A stretch of DNA of 64,000 nucleotides from Haemonchus contortus (lineage: Eukaryota; Nematoda; Chromadorea; Rhabditida; Trichostrongylidae): the NCBI GenBank assembly GCA_000469685.2, contig LS997564.1:34490151-34554150 (forward strand). The letters run 5' to 3'. The notes under the pieces were generated by a model. That model saw only the letters and a list, made by a program, of their open reading frames with translations. It was not told where the DNA came from and searched no databases. The position numbers were made by a program, and so were the translations under genes. Positions 24,600 to 36,916 of the stretch are shown one piece after another (the stretch's first letter is position 1; the number at the start of each line of letters is the position of its first letter).

Positions 24600-25720
24600 A
24601 GAGCCTTTCAGTTTGTGATATTTGGAAGTTTTTCTTCGGATGACGCTACATTTTGGGAGGGGAAGAACTGGGGTATGGGAATAGGATAATGACTGCGAGT
24701 GGACCCATTTATTTAGGTCTTCCTAGTCGAACTTGTGTAACAACAGCTTACCACTTTTGAATAAAAGGAAGTCTTGGTTTGCTTGGCTAATAGATGGCTA
24801 ATCGACGCCACTCCCAAACCTCGAAAATTCGATTTCCCGAAGTCTAAGAATTTTACAAAATACTTACATTGACATCTAAGCCTTAGATTCCTTAGCAGGA
24901 ATGTGCAACGTTAAATACTGACGCTTTTGAAATGTTTTGTTTACAAGTGAAAACAAGCCCTAAACACGCACTCGTTCCCAAAGTGGAATCCCTGACCGAT
25001 ATCCATCTATGCAGGACGACCAAGCTTGTCCAGCGCCATTTGGTATTGGCTGATACATCTGCTAGTCAGCCTAGGTAACTTGAGGCAAGGTATGATTCGA
25101 GTCTAACCACGGTGAAGGCAATGGTTAAGTAAATTGAAATGCATGGGAACATCGCAGATTAGGGCGATCACCCCTAGAAGACTTTTCGCTTTCGTTTCGT
25201 CGTTTTTTCGAGTAAGTATGACTTTTACCTTTGACATTCATCATGCCACTATGGGTAGAACTGCTCAATTGGTTTCCCAAGATATTCACGTGCTCATAAA
25301 TGATATAGTCGAATTCGACATGCAATCGTAAGAACTGTTTATGGTTGATTTGCTGTAATTTGTTGGAAAAAGATGCCATCCATCACATGCCACATCATAT
25401 AGCTGTGTTTTATACTGCTCTTTTTCATCTAATGGAGCAATTGGTCTGCCTTCTTGCCCGCCTTTCACTTCTTCTTAATTGCCTACGATATGTCTCTTTA
25501 TATTAGCGTTTTCGTTATTTCTAGTTTTCAGCCCATTTCTTTTCATTCGAATTTCCAGTAGTGTTTCCTTCCTTGCCCATGGACTCCCATGTGTTCTGTA
25601 AAACACGCCAATCTCGATGAGATCGCAATCATTCTTGTAGTGACGGCGAGAAGGCATTTCCATGAAGGGTTATCCAAAAATTTGGAAAGATTTCTTGAGT
25701 CACATTCGCCTTCTCTGATA
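24600..25720. other. Intergenic, no gene seen
   Basis: No exon chain or RNA gene recognised on either strand. Confidence 0.4.
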
Positions 25721-25724
25721 CTTT

Positions 25725-25890
25725 GGTACTCAAGTCAGTGCTTTTATCCTCCCAGACGAGTCTTGTACCGATTAGTCGACTCCGGAGGGACTGAAGGCTT
25801 GGTTGGCCTAGGTGGATATTAATTCGGGATTCGAACCCGTGACCATGCGTGTGTGATAGTGCGCCACCTGCCCCTACACCACCTTTGCCC
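25725..25890 (-). repeat. tRNA-derived SINE, copy 2 (best preserved)
   Basis: Minus strand: GGTGGTGTAGGGGCAGGTGG, then GCGCAC (A-box region), then CACGGGTTCGAATCCCG (an almost canonical B box, plus-strand 25825-25842), then the shared body with CCTAGGCCAACCAAGCC and the inverted CCCAGACGAGTCTTGTACCG. The head resembles a tRNA gene, but the stems do not close properly and the shared body marks it as a SINE, not a functional tRNA. Confidence 0.75.
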
Positions 25891-28800
25891 ACTTGAAATG
25901 CAGTACTTTTATGTAATTTTTCCACCTTCACAAGAAAGACCTCCTGATAAAGGATCCAAGTGTTCTATTCTATGATCGCACGGTTTTTGGTGGCTAGACT
26001 GGTACCGAAATGCGCCTACGTGGGAATCAAAGCCTTGCACCATAAGTGTTTTTGCAAAATCTCGAAGTAGTGGGTGACCTTTCAGGGTGGAACCAAGGAA
26101 CGCTAATCTCTCCAACAGCTCAGTCATAGTTCGCTCTTTGGGTGAACTTTGGCATCTGTATTCTTTCAAATAGGCAAGGTTAATGTGATCAGGGTTCATA
26201 CTGGACTTGGTAAAGGGACGACCTATTATGCACCATGAACTCGCTCCCTATTCTGAACCGATCGACTGATGGAGGTACCATGCATGCGATTACAAAAGAG
26301 GCAAATCTTAAGCCTTCAGTTAGGAACTCTGATTCTCAAGTGATTTGAATCTGTCACGGAGCCATGCGGCGTTTCTAAAAGGTCCCAGCCTCGTGGACAC
26401 CGACGATTGCTCAGCTTCAATTCTGTCAAGCTGCTGCCGCTATTGGTGTTCAGTCTTGCCTGTGCCGTTGGATATTTCTTCACCCCTTTTCCAGGTTCTA
26501 ATACGATTTCACTTCCAACTTCTAATATCATTTTCTAAAGTGGGACACGCATTCTCTTCCATGCTTTGGCTTCTCCAGACTTTCGAGTGCAATGACGGCG
26601 ATGGTCTTTATTGTAGTTGATGTTGCTGTTCTCGCAGTAGAGGCCATTTCTGTTTGATATTGCTGATTATGAGGTAGAGGCCATTTCTGAGAAGCTGGTT
26701 CCGCAGCTCGTTTACGTATGTTTGCTATCGCAGTGTTCTCAGTTTGGATTCACAAAGTGCGATTGTTTTTCACTGTGTTATCCGAAATGGTACACTCTAA
26801 CGGGTGCGGAATTTTCGGAATGACGTTCACTTTCATTTTTTCGAATGGCTCGGCAAACAAAAACGAGTGGACCTTCGCGACTGTTCCACATCCCCCGTAT
26901 TTTGCTGATGAACCAAAAGAAAGACATCGTCAGAAACTTTTCAGCATGAGCCATGCATCAGACTTCTGCTGAAGATATTAATTGCGACTTTGGCCAACTT
27001 GATTGCTCGGTATCAGGATGAGCCATGCATCCGTACCTCAGTTCTGAGTAATACAAAATATATATGACTCAGCAACTGCTCCAATTTGTGAAATGCAGCA
27101 TAACTGTCGAGCTGCAATTTTATTTTGGAAAAAAGGAACCGGACAAGGATCGTGATATAATTTTCATCTATGGTGCCACTCACAACGCAACTATTTTGGA
27201 TTTTGGATACTTTTGGCCAGTGTAGTAGTGGCAGCTGCATTTGGAATACTTTCTTCCAAATCGGCATTAGGGAATGTCAAACGTCAGAACACACTCCGAT
27301 TCTTTGCTTCCTTGACATGAACCTTCCAATCAGTCTCGAGATTATCAGGGTAGCTGTTGGAAACCGTTTACCCACTGAGTGTTCGTTGTTTCATCATATC
27401 GTCGATTCGTTGTAAATATGCAGGCCTATACGCCTTCAACGGATGCCACTCATCTACAAAACCGGTGTGGGTGTTCAGTAGTAATAAGACAACAACACAG
27501 AACGATCCGTGTTTAGATTTCCACGTACACGTGCGCACGACAAGGCCTGTGTTCGTCAACTGATTTGGCTACTAGCCGACCCATTCTCTTCTTGACGACC
27601 TATGTCCAAAAAATTCAGATTCTCTTAAGTAGTAATTGCCGAAATGAGATATCGTTCGCCACAGTTCCGCTGTTTCCTACAGTCATCTCCTAGGATTTAC
27701 AGATGTTGCACTCCCATTCATGTTTTTCAAGCACTGTGCTCACCAACTGCGCTGTCGAAATTCCACGCTTATTTACGTCCCATTGGGTGAATGGATACAC
27801 TTATTTTAGGTTGAGATTGTAGCATGACCAGCTAAGTGACAGGCACTGATCGATTTCTTAGAATGTGCCATATACTCAGACCCGTGGCATAGCTGTAGAG
27901 TCAGGGTGCACAGTTCGGGAACGGTAACCGTCCCAGGCAATAATTCAACTCTGTTACCGCAAGGGTTCTGAGTGCAGTGCAGCTGCAACATAACAAACCA
28001 TTTTGATTTTGCCGATCTATATCGTTTTGATCTATTACTATGTACTTGGTACTGGACATCCACAGCAAACGTCTTGGAGTGAAGATCTTGTGCTGATTGA
28101 GGGATTCCATGATGGGGGACCTGCTGCGTTTCAGAAAGGGGGCGACGCTTGAGAGCTTCTCTCGGTACACGCTTCATCAAACAAACTCTGGAAATCCAGT
28201 GGCCATTCTCAAACGTCAAAAGTGCTCCTTTCTATGTATGAAAATATGCTTTGAATATCCTCTGTTCTTTCATTCCTCCTCAAGATGATGCCATTCATTT
28301 TTCATCTGACAAAATGAGCGATGATCGTAAGTAGTTTCTGAAACTGCCATGCAGTCTGGGCAATTGATGTGAACAAGGATTTACAAGTGCTCCAGACCGT
28401 AAAAGTCAATATTGCAGCCACTCTTATAGATCTCGTTTTGAGCCACCAGTTTACAACGACCGCAGATAGCGGTTGATCACTGTAGATGATCGAACCGGTT
28501 GGTTCAGTGGGCATGTTCCTTCACTACAGCAATGTATACTACGAAAGTGAACGTGTCTGCTATTTCTATGCAAATTATTCCGAACATTTTCTTAATCTTG
28601 TTGCACTTCTATGATCCTCATCACCCTCACTCGTCACCTTGTCTTTTTAATCAGCATCCCTCAGGATGTTTGCAATTTCCCTAAAATTTTCGTCGAACTG
28701 TGCAAAGATGGTGCGAATATGACGTGTTGCCTGGTGTTTCGGTCGGTATTCTTTTGATATGAGTCATGCATACGACATTTGTTAGAAATCCTTGTGTTTT

Positions 28801-29950
28801 TTTCCGGTGGAGCAATAAGCTAGGGAGACCAACCAACGCATGAGAGTCAATATCCTCAGTCTCCAAGCAACCTTTTAGCCAGTTGGAGGCAAGTCACAAT
28901 TATATATTTTCTTTGCGGATCATGTCGTGGAGTGGGGGTTAACATCGTTCCCAATCAGTTATTCGGGACATTTTACCAAGGATAACAATACGAAAAACTA
29001 CAACAGGCATCTAATTTAGGACCCATTTGGGTAATCTGCTATACCTTGAGAATGACCCAAAATGTGAATCGTCCTTGATGTCATGGGTTGATCGGGAATC
29101 CGCTGGTTTCACCTCAATGCCGTCTTTAACCTCAATCGTGGGAACTTTTCAGGGAGCCCTATTCAAATGTTAATCTACTACGCCTGTTAGACAGCCACTT
29201 TTCAACATTAATTATTTAACATTTTTCAAATTTGAAACCATCGGTATAAACTCGGACAGTATTTCATGTGCAGTTGGGCCTGATAGTTCATGGATGCTCA
29301 GATTTCCTATCGAATTATTCTACTCAGTTGATCGAATTAACTCAATACTTCATTTCCTTTACCCGCTCACTAATGCCTTATCAGTTCTGGTGTGGGCTTA
29401 GAATGTACGGTTGGTAAATCTGCCCAGTGAAGGCCTTTACCCTTGAGAAAGCCTACACATGATCGTGCCCCCGTTCGTCGTCAAGTAAGATGCGAAGATG
29501 GAGTTCAGAAGAGGGAGGTTTTCTGAGGTTTTCTCACGAGTTTTCCACTCATCCTAACGACGTGCTACACTGACATAATGCTTTCTTTTATAGTGGAAAG
29601 CGAAGGTACGACAGCTTCCCTTCAAAACCTTTCAGAGAATGTACCTCTGCTGTAATGGCGCCCTAAGTATTCCTGTTGGCAAGCACCGGTTTACTGGTTG
29701 ACATTAGCTGTAGAACCTACCCTATTTACACCACAACGGCAAGAATGGCGCTACGTTTTCTTTTAGGAGTTGACGGAGTTCCTTCTGAACTCAGCAAGCA
29801 AAGTCGGAATGGGATTAGGTGCTTTCAATCATTTTCGTCACTCATTTTCAAATTCGTTCTTTCTCTATTCCAGTTTTCATAGCCTTGTGTAGATGTGGGG
29901 ATGTCTGAGGTGGATGCGATTGATGATCGTTTTCGAGTGGCCAACACGTT
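25891..29950. other. Intergenic with decayed ORF fragments, unidentified
   Basis: Several moderately long minus-strand frames (27013-27267, 27806-28219, 28302-28514) lack recognisable motifs and clear splice sites. Their density suggests an old transposable element, but I could not identify a transposase, integrase or reverse transcriptase signature. Confidence 0.35.
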
Positions 29951-29999
29951 TTCGGCTTTTCACTTCGTGACTTGCTGGTTGGCAGATATATTCAATCTA

Positions 30000-30095
30000 C
30001 TTTCCTCCGTCGTTACCAAAGATTCAGAATGACAGCATTGATCACATTCTGCAGAATCCAATACCCATCGTTCATCGTCTCGGAGTAAGAGGATC
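30000..30095 (-). other. Exon-like minus-strand segment, unidentified
   Basis: Read on the minus strand, a pyrimidine-rich stretch ending in CTTACTCCGAG is followed by an open segment (RWVLDSAECDQCCHSESL in one frame) and a GTAACG donor-like site. The W-x-x-D ... C-x-x-C spacing vaguely recalls the start of a FYVE finger, but no second half follows nearby. Could be chance. Confidence 0.25.
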
Positions 30096-31095
30096 GGAAA
30101 GGTTGGAACTGGCATAGGCAGAATTTGGCATATGATTTGTGATTCAGAATCAGCTTTCTTCGCTATCACAGGAGAACAGGTTGATTCAGAACTACGATCC
30201 TCACTTTCGAAAGTCTGTCCGCTGGTTTAGTACGCAGATAAGTATCGTCATCACAAGAGTTCATCTCGTCGCTACTGTGGCTCTCCCTCTCCCAGTCGTT
30301 CAGTTTTGTGCATTTGGAATCCGATTTTCGAAGATCGCTTTATTCCGTCAACGTAGTTAATTTCTTTTCTCTTGCATTCTTCATCTTCTATATCCGATTT
30401 TCGATTCTCTTTCAAGCAGTTATTCGCTCTCCTCCGCTATGTCCGATAGAGGTTTTTCAGTTTTGCTATCAAATCATGTAAATTTGGCTCGCTGTCGGTC
30501 TGATGCAAGGCTAGCTTAAGAAAACCTGTGGCTGACCGTTTCTAAATATGCAGTTATACACTATCTAGTTGTCTCGCCTCGAGAAGTTGCACTATTATAG
30601 AACCCGCCATCGCAATTTTTCCTTTGGGATACTCTCAACTAGAGACGATTACAACTATGGGTACCTGTAGGATTTCGGTAGAGCAATGCCTCAGCATGCT
30701 ACTCAGAAAACATGAGTGCGGGTTCTCGAACCCTGTCACTGGCTCGGCACCCTCTTTACTACTATGTTCCCTGTTTGGAATTAAATTTGAAAGAAAGTGC
30801 GACGAATGGAGCTGGAACATTGCCCACTGAGGAAGGAGGAAGGAGAGAGGGGGGGGGGGCAAGCAGAGCTTACCACTTGACTCGTGAAGCCATTATTTCC
30901 TTGGGGTAAGAGGAAGAAAAACACTAGCCTCTTTTACACTTCTTCCCGAGCATTAGCCGTTCCTGAGTTTTTCGTAGATCTGGGGGAGACCTTCAGAAGA
31001 AGGTTGGAAGGAAGGAAGGCTTGTCACCCAGACGATCCTCCTCGTACTCCAATTGACAATGATTGTTTGACGGTTCATAAACCAAGGCATATTAC

Positions 31096-31451
31096 CAGTC
31101 GCCAGAACCAATCGCATCCATCGTATCTGAGGCAGCTCCTGTCTCCGTATTCCTGGTTCCCATGTAACTCTTGTGTGCCGCGGTTTTCAGCCGAATCTTA
31201 TCGGATTTCTTGCGACCAATACGCCGAACTATGCTTGGGCGTTTACGAAGCATAAAGGTGCTCTTAGTGAGAAAGGAAGCCGCTAGGCGCAGTTCTCCAG
31301 CTGATCTTGATCGCGACAGATTGAGTTCGTGCGCTCCGTTGACCTTTATGGACGTGACAATGGCCACTTCTTGCCCATATGGTCCTCCGCATCTTCCCGC
31401 CTCTTGTCTAATCGGCGGCTCATCTGTTGCTAGGCCATTTCTCTATTCGAT
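31096..31451 (-). other. Exon-like minus-strand ORF, unidentified product
   Basis: A minus-strand frame of about 118 codons has protein-like composition rich in Ser/Arg/Lys (for example SRSRSAGELRLAASFLTK and RKRPSIVRRIGRKK). It ends at a good donor (GACTG|GTAATA, plus-strand 31091-31097). The codons look like those of the confirmed genes. No strong acceptor is visible at its 5' side, and I could not connect it to a following exon, so this may be part of an unannotated gene or a relic of one. Confidence 0.35.
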
Positions 31452-32171
31452 TCGTCTCTTTTGGTTTCACGCTCCTATTGATCCATTACCTGTACACCTC
31501 ATATTTTTCAAAGATGGTTTCATTTCGTCAACAACTTTTCAATTTACGATAATTTTATCCTTCAATTTTGCCTGTAGAATGCTTTCTTCCGAAATCTACA
31601 GCATCATATCAAGCAAACATTCAGCTGGTTACACCTGGTGTCCCCCAGAATACGTCATGTGTTAGACTTTCGTTCACAATTGTAGAGGTATTTGAAATGA
31701 TGTGATGTGTTTATATTGACTCAGAATAAGCCGCTCTCCGAAAACTAGATTTCTTATGTTTTAAAGGGATCATCTGGTAGTAAAAACTGGTTTCGAAGTG
31801 GTTGAGCTACGTATAGCAAATGGATTACATGACAGGCTGAAGTTATTAAAAATCTAAGCGAAGCATTCGGAAGATCATTACTATAATTCTCATCAAAAGC
31901 TAATATATGGCGCATTCTCATTATAAGTGGCATGAGTAGACAGTACTCAATGATACCATAGCTTCAGATTGAGCATAGGAGGTTGATCGATCGATTTTTT
32001 AGCTCAGACCGGGGTCAAGTAGTATGAAAAGATGAAGCAGGACACCTCAGTTTGGGCCCCAAAATTACTAGCTCTCATGAAAAAGTATATCTAGCCGAAA
32101 TTGAAATAAGCACTGGACTCACAGTGTATATTAGATACCAGCCGTATTAATGCGACAGCCACTGAGGAACA

Positions 32172-32192
32172 CCCCCCCCCCCCCCCCCCCCC
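32172..32192. repeat. Poly-C run
   Basis: About 21 consecutive C residues. Similar homopolymer runs occur at 34649-34670 (C) and 37635-37649 (G). Confidence 0.95.
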
Positions 32193-33034
32193 TCCATGTG
32201 ACAAAGTATGCGCCACGCATTCGGCTTATTTCAATTTTGACCAGACTATTTAGTCTCCACCGTGAAATCATGGGGTTCACCAAAGTATAAATCAGTGTTT
32301 CCATACTTCTAGCCGAGTCCTAGTCATTTATCGAGAGAATGAAGAATGTAACTGGCCTTGGACGGACGAGGGTAGAAGGTCCTACAGAAAATTCGATTTA
32401 CTATTTCTTCAGCGACGATTTTTTTGTCATTTTCGATATCCACCTCAACGTTGTTCTACTGAATATATCACATTCGCAACCCACTTTTTGCTAACTCTTG
32501 TTGCGCGCCCATTAGAAGAAATAGAACATCAGTGGGTATAGAAGTAGGTCGACCACATAATTGAACATTTGTGCATTTGTGTTCCCACTCGTCATTCGGT
32601 GATGGTTCCACGGATCCACTTGGGGAAGCATTCACACCCTGCTTCTCCACAGAAGCCGTCACAGTTTTGTAACCAGTTTTTCACGGTATAACCACGAGGG
32701 TAGACTTTGTCCAGTTGTTCGATTACGACATCTGTCATTCAAGACGCGTCAGGGACTCATTGCCGTTTTTTAAAGGCATCAAAAAGACAGAACCACTGAT
32801 AGAGCCAAAAAAGAGGAGTCGCAAGAAGAGATGACCGTACTGAAATCCATATTTGAAAGAGCCCCAAAGCTGCCATTTCCCCGAAGCTGCCATTTCCATC
32901 CAGGACCACAGGGCGTCCTAATTGTTTGTTCTATAAAGATTTTGTGCGTTTGTCCTTATCACGAATCCTTATCCATCCCGTTTCTGGAGTACGCTCCGCT
33001 TCAGTCTTTCATTTAAAATCGTCAGACGTTTGAA

Positions 33035-33225
33035 TGCGTATGTGGCCTGCGGTGATCATTCGATTCACAAGTCATCGCTTCTTATCCTCCAGCACGAGTC
33101 AGGTGTCAGTTAACCGATCTCGAAAAGATGAAAGGTTCGGCTGGGTTCAGCAAGATTATCCGAGACTCAATCCTTGGAACATGTCTGTGGTAACGCGCCG
33201 TCTGACATTACACCACATCCGCCTC
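33035..33225 (-). repeat. tRNA-derived SINE, copy 3 (diverged)
   Basis: It keeps the body motifs in order (GCGTATGTGGCC, CCTCCAGCACGAGTCAGGTG, GTTAACCGAT, GGTTCGGCTGGGTTC), but the promoter head is eroded (CATGTTCCAAGGATTGAGTC in place of the B box). Same orientation as the other copies. Confidence 0.55.
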
Positions 33226-36200
33226 CAATACAAATCTCGGACGAATGATAGGCTCGGTCCATATGGATCAGCCTTGAGCTACGGACTACTCCAGTAGCGA
33301 CGCGCTTCCATCCATTTGATAGACCTTTTCAGAAAGAGTAGTAATGACATGAACCACAAGCATTCTGCCTTTTAGGCGAAGCACCCCTTCACACATGTAC
33401 AACATCAGCCGACTTTCTAGAAATCTTTCCCTCTAGTTTGCATAGCTAATTCTCCAACGTCGGCAAGGGGAGAACCTGTTACCGGTCTGGAACCAGCATG
33501 AGCATCAAACCAAGGGCGAAGCCTCACAGGTGAACCAAGCCGCTCACAGGCACCGCCGCTCAATCCTTTTTGCAATTTCTTTTTAATTGGTTTTTCGTAC
33601 GATAGGAATTTGTCAACGTAAAAAAACGTGTAGATTTTGGGCACAATTCAACAAGACTTCACACTAGGCATCCTTTTTGTCGGGGAAGGAAGAACATTGC
33701 TAGAGTTCTGAGCGATGTAAGTAGACCTAGGTGAACGGTCACTCATATAACCCTGCCCCTGTACAGCATGATTACCATAATAATGGCTCCTCGAAAAATT
33801 CGTACCAAAAAAGAGTACATAGCGCACATTGGAGCACTGAAGCTCCCAGGCCTCTGTTGCTAAGTGTCGAACGAGAGTCATCGGTCCTATAATCGTGCAT
33901 TGCGGTTTCTGACGGTCCCATCAGGATTCTATTCTACTGTAATGATGCCTAAACTTCCACAAATCAGCTCTACTCTCTACATCTCGCTGTCGCGCAGTGT
34001 CCATCCAGAGCTATCCTTCTGGCTCAACCAGGTTCGCTACTTGGGGCTATCTGAAGAATCGTTAATAGCCGGTTATGAAAATTCCGAAAAAAAACGTGTG
34101 ACTATCGTTTCTGCTAAGGCATCACTGGGGAACCAGTTGACGATAATGATTTTCAGCCAAAAACGAGTTTCGACGCATTGATCTCCGAGTTACTCACTAC
34201 TTTTCAGGTTGTCTTGTTAACGGTTGTAGAAAACGATGTTGTTCTTGAAGTGGAGAAGGTGTCATAGCAACAGGCGTCGTTATCACCTACACGATCTGTT
34301 GACACACCAAAATTAAAAAGCGCTTTCTTTTCATAGCATAACAATATTGACGAATGCTCAGGTCGGTCATAAGGGGCATGTAATTTCCCATATAGGGCAA
34401 AATAATTCAAGCAAAATCATCCAAGTAAAATAGAAACATATCCAAGTAAAAAAGAAACATATAGTAATGAAAACATAGTAAACAAAAGAGACTGCTTGAA
34501 AGAGTTTTGGCAAACCTTTGTTGATAATGGTTCTGGCACTACTGGTTGTCGTTTATAGATAAAGAAGATACTACTTTTACAGTAATCATTCCGCCCAGGT
34601 CGCACCTACACCAACCATGTCCTTCCCAACGTCCACCCCCTTTAACCACCCCCCCCCCCCCCCCCCCCCCTCCCGTGTTCAATACTTTACATCAAGCATC
34701 TACCTATCTTTAATTGTTGTCTACAAAACCATATTAAGTTAGCACAGATTAACTTACGCCTCCGATATTGAATAACTGGAATGAATTACCGGACTCTGGG
34801 GACCGCATAGACATTTTTGATCATTCTTCTTATTCTAAGTGAAAGCCGGAAGCATGGCGCATCCAAAAATAACTAAGCAACCTTTGATGTTTACTATGTT
34901 GATTTTGGTGTCATTATGATGTCATTCAGATATTGGATTGAATCATATCAATTGTGTCAGAAGAAGCATCGAAAACCTGTATAATCTCATTAGCATCTCG
35001 GAGCCTATTCTCTATCTCTCCCTCCCCATTTTCTAACCAGTCTTTCGAGTATCTCGCTTGATTATGGCCGCAAGCAGCTCATGACTTCGTATCAACTGCA
35101 TTGCATCGATCCAATCACTCGATCTTCTGATCATTACCGATAACTTCCTAATAATTTTAGCTATTTTTCTATTTATTTGTAAATGTATATATGGTCAAAA
35201 AGGAGGAGAAACAGTAGCCTAGGAAGGGAACATCCAAAGATATTGGCAAATGATCGTTACAGAGATACACCTATAAGGAAAAAAGATTTAATTTTTAATT
35301 TTGATTTCTTATTTCGAATTAAATTGCTTCCAAATCACTTGTAAGCAATGTTTATCGCTTAGCCTACCACATTTTCAAAAAATCTCCTCTGGCTTTGAAC
35401 CCCGACTTTTGGGCCTTTAACTGGCGCTTTCTACTCTTCTTCTTCTAGATAGGATGTAAAACAACCAAGAACATTAGCAGACCGATGGCTAAGAATGAAA
35501 AGAAAAAGATCTGTAAAACAGTGGAACTGAGTCAGACCCCCGAAACAACCGAAAGAACATTCCCAAACGGATTAGATCTGCAGACGGTGCATTTTCTATC
35601 TATCTCACTTTGGTTATCTTATGGGGAAATCTGCTCTTTCTACTTCGTCTACATCTTCAGCAATGTTTTTTTATGTTATAAAAAACGATTGCCGTCATAG
35701 ATCGCTTTGTTCCCCTCTATTATCAAGGTGTATGATCTGTTTCGATACAAAGCGCTCCACCTCTTGCGTATGTTGACCCCTTTCCAAATCTCCTCATTTG
35801 ACGGTGTACAAGCTGTTGTTGACTGGACTATCCTCTAGTCTTCAGAACGTCTTTTTGGCCAAGCCTTCCATCTTTCGAATTCCACTCCTTCCCAGTTGCT
35901 CCATCATTATTTTATTTCCTTGCATTTTCCTTGCTCGAGTAACTGAGACTAACTCGACCTCTACCACTGGGCGGGCAAGCGGTTCAGCTCAATAGTGTTT
36001 CCTTGTTCTCTTCGTGTTTTCATTTACTGCTTCCTATCGCGGACCGTCTAGGGCACCACACTTCGGAGCTTTCATAGCTTTCTTTTGATTTTCCTAAACG
36101 ACACCCAATGGGCCGAAACCTGTACCAGATCCCTTGATGATTTCACGAATTGCACCGCTCATATTTCTTTCCTTTCAAGATTGGAATCATCTATGAATGT

Positions 36201-36900
36201 ATTACATTTCAACAAACCTTTTCCGCGGCGCACTTTGGTGCGTAAGTAAATAAACAAACAAATGAATTGGCAAAGTCAAAGATAAATAAAAGCAAACCTG
36301 GAATTCAGTCTCAGAAGCGGAGGTCAAACTGATCAGACACATTTTCATAATCCAAACAATTTCAAGTCGAAGGAACATGCATGGCGTAATCCGTATTGAA
36401 GAGTTATTTTGCTACCTATAAAATATATTGTTGTTAGGTTATTCTCAGCTCTGCATGTGCCGAATAAAACAAAATTCCTTGATTCTGGGCTGATAATAGG
36501 GACCCATGTGGGTAGAACGACGACGTTAGGGAGGTTTCTCATCCCGACATTACATCGAAGGTAATTCCCGGTACCTCCATGGGTGGCAAACATTAATACC
36601 CTGACTGGCCTGTTGGTGCCGAACTTGCCAAAGGGACGAGTACTCTGACTCATTTCCCACTAATCCTCCTTTCTCTTTTTCTCATTCAGAGGCTAAAATC
36701 ATTGGGGCTCCATTACGACTCGGAATGGACGTTGAATGCATAGTGCATCGTAAAAAGCATTCGATTGAAATTCAACCCCGTCTAATCCCCACATTTTCTG
36801 CTCATTTCCTATTTTCAGTGCCCTGTTCTGCTGTTTCACCATTTTTGAGCGCCTCTGCGAATTTTGCCTTGACATATCAAGGAAGACTTTTCAAATAATA
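33226..36900. other. Intergenic upstream of the CRAL-TRIO/GOLD gene
   Basis: No plus-strand gene is recognised. Two minus-strand segments look weakly exon-like: 33475-33600 (open, ending at a GTAACA donor) and about 34190-34290 (after an acceptor-like CAACAG/GTGTAG, ending before GTGAGT). Neither contains a known motif. The stretch just before 36.9 kb is AT-rich and presumably holds the promoter of the next gene. Confidence 0.3.
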
Positions 36901-36902
36901 AT

Positions 36903-36916
36903 TTTTCATTTCCAGA
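36903..36916 (+). promoter_or_regulatory. Acceptor-like site directly before the CRAL-TRIO/GOLD start
   Basis: TTTTTCATTTCCAG ends at 36915, followed by a single A and then the ATG at 36917. This is the arrangement expected for SL trans-splicing. Confidence 0.55.

Noticed and set aside
25800..25890. Possible tRNA gene on the minus strand (good B box)
   Set aside because: No closable cloverleaf, and the same head plus body recurs at three other sites, so it is a SINE.
27806..28219. 137-codon minus-strand frame
   Set aside because: No recognisable domain, poor splice context, and other strands/frames nearby are equally open. Probably a chance or relic frame.
36345..36653. 102-codon minus-strand frame as a possible next exon of the 37.8 kb candidate
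   Set aside because: The phase could match, but composition and lack of a clear donor make the link too weak to claim.
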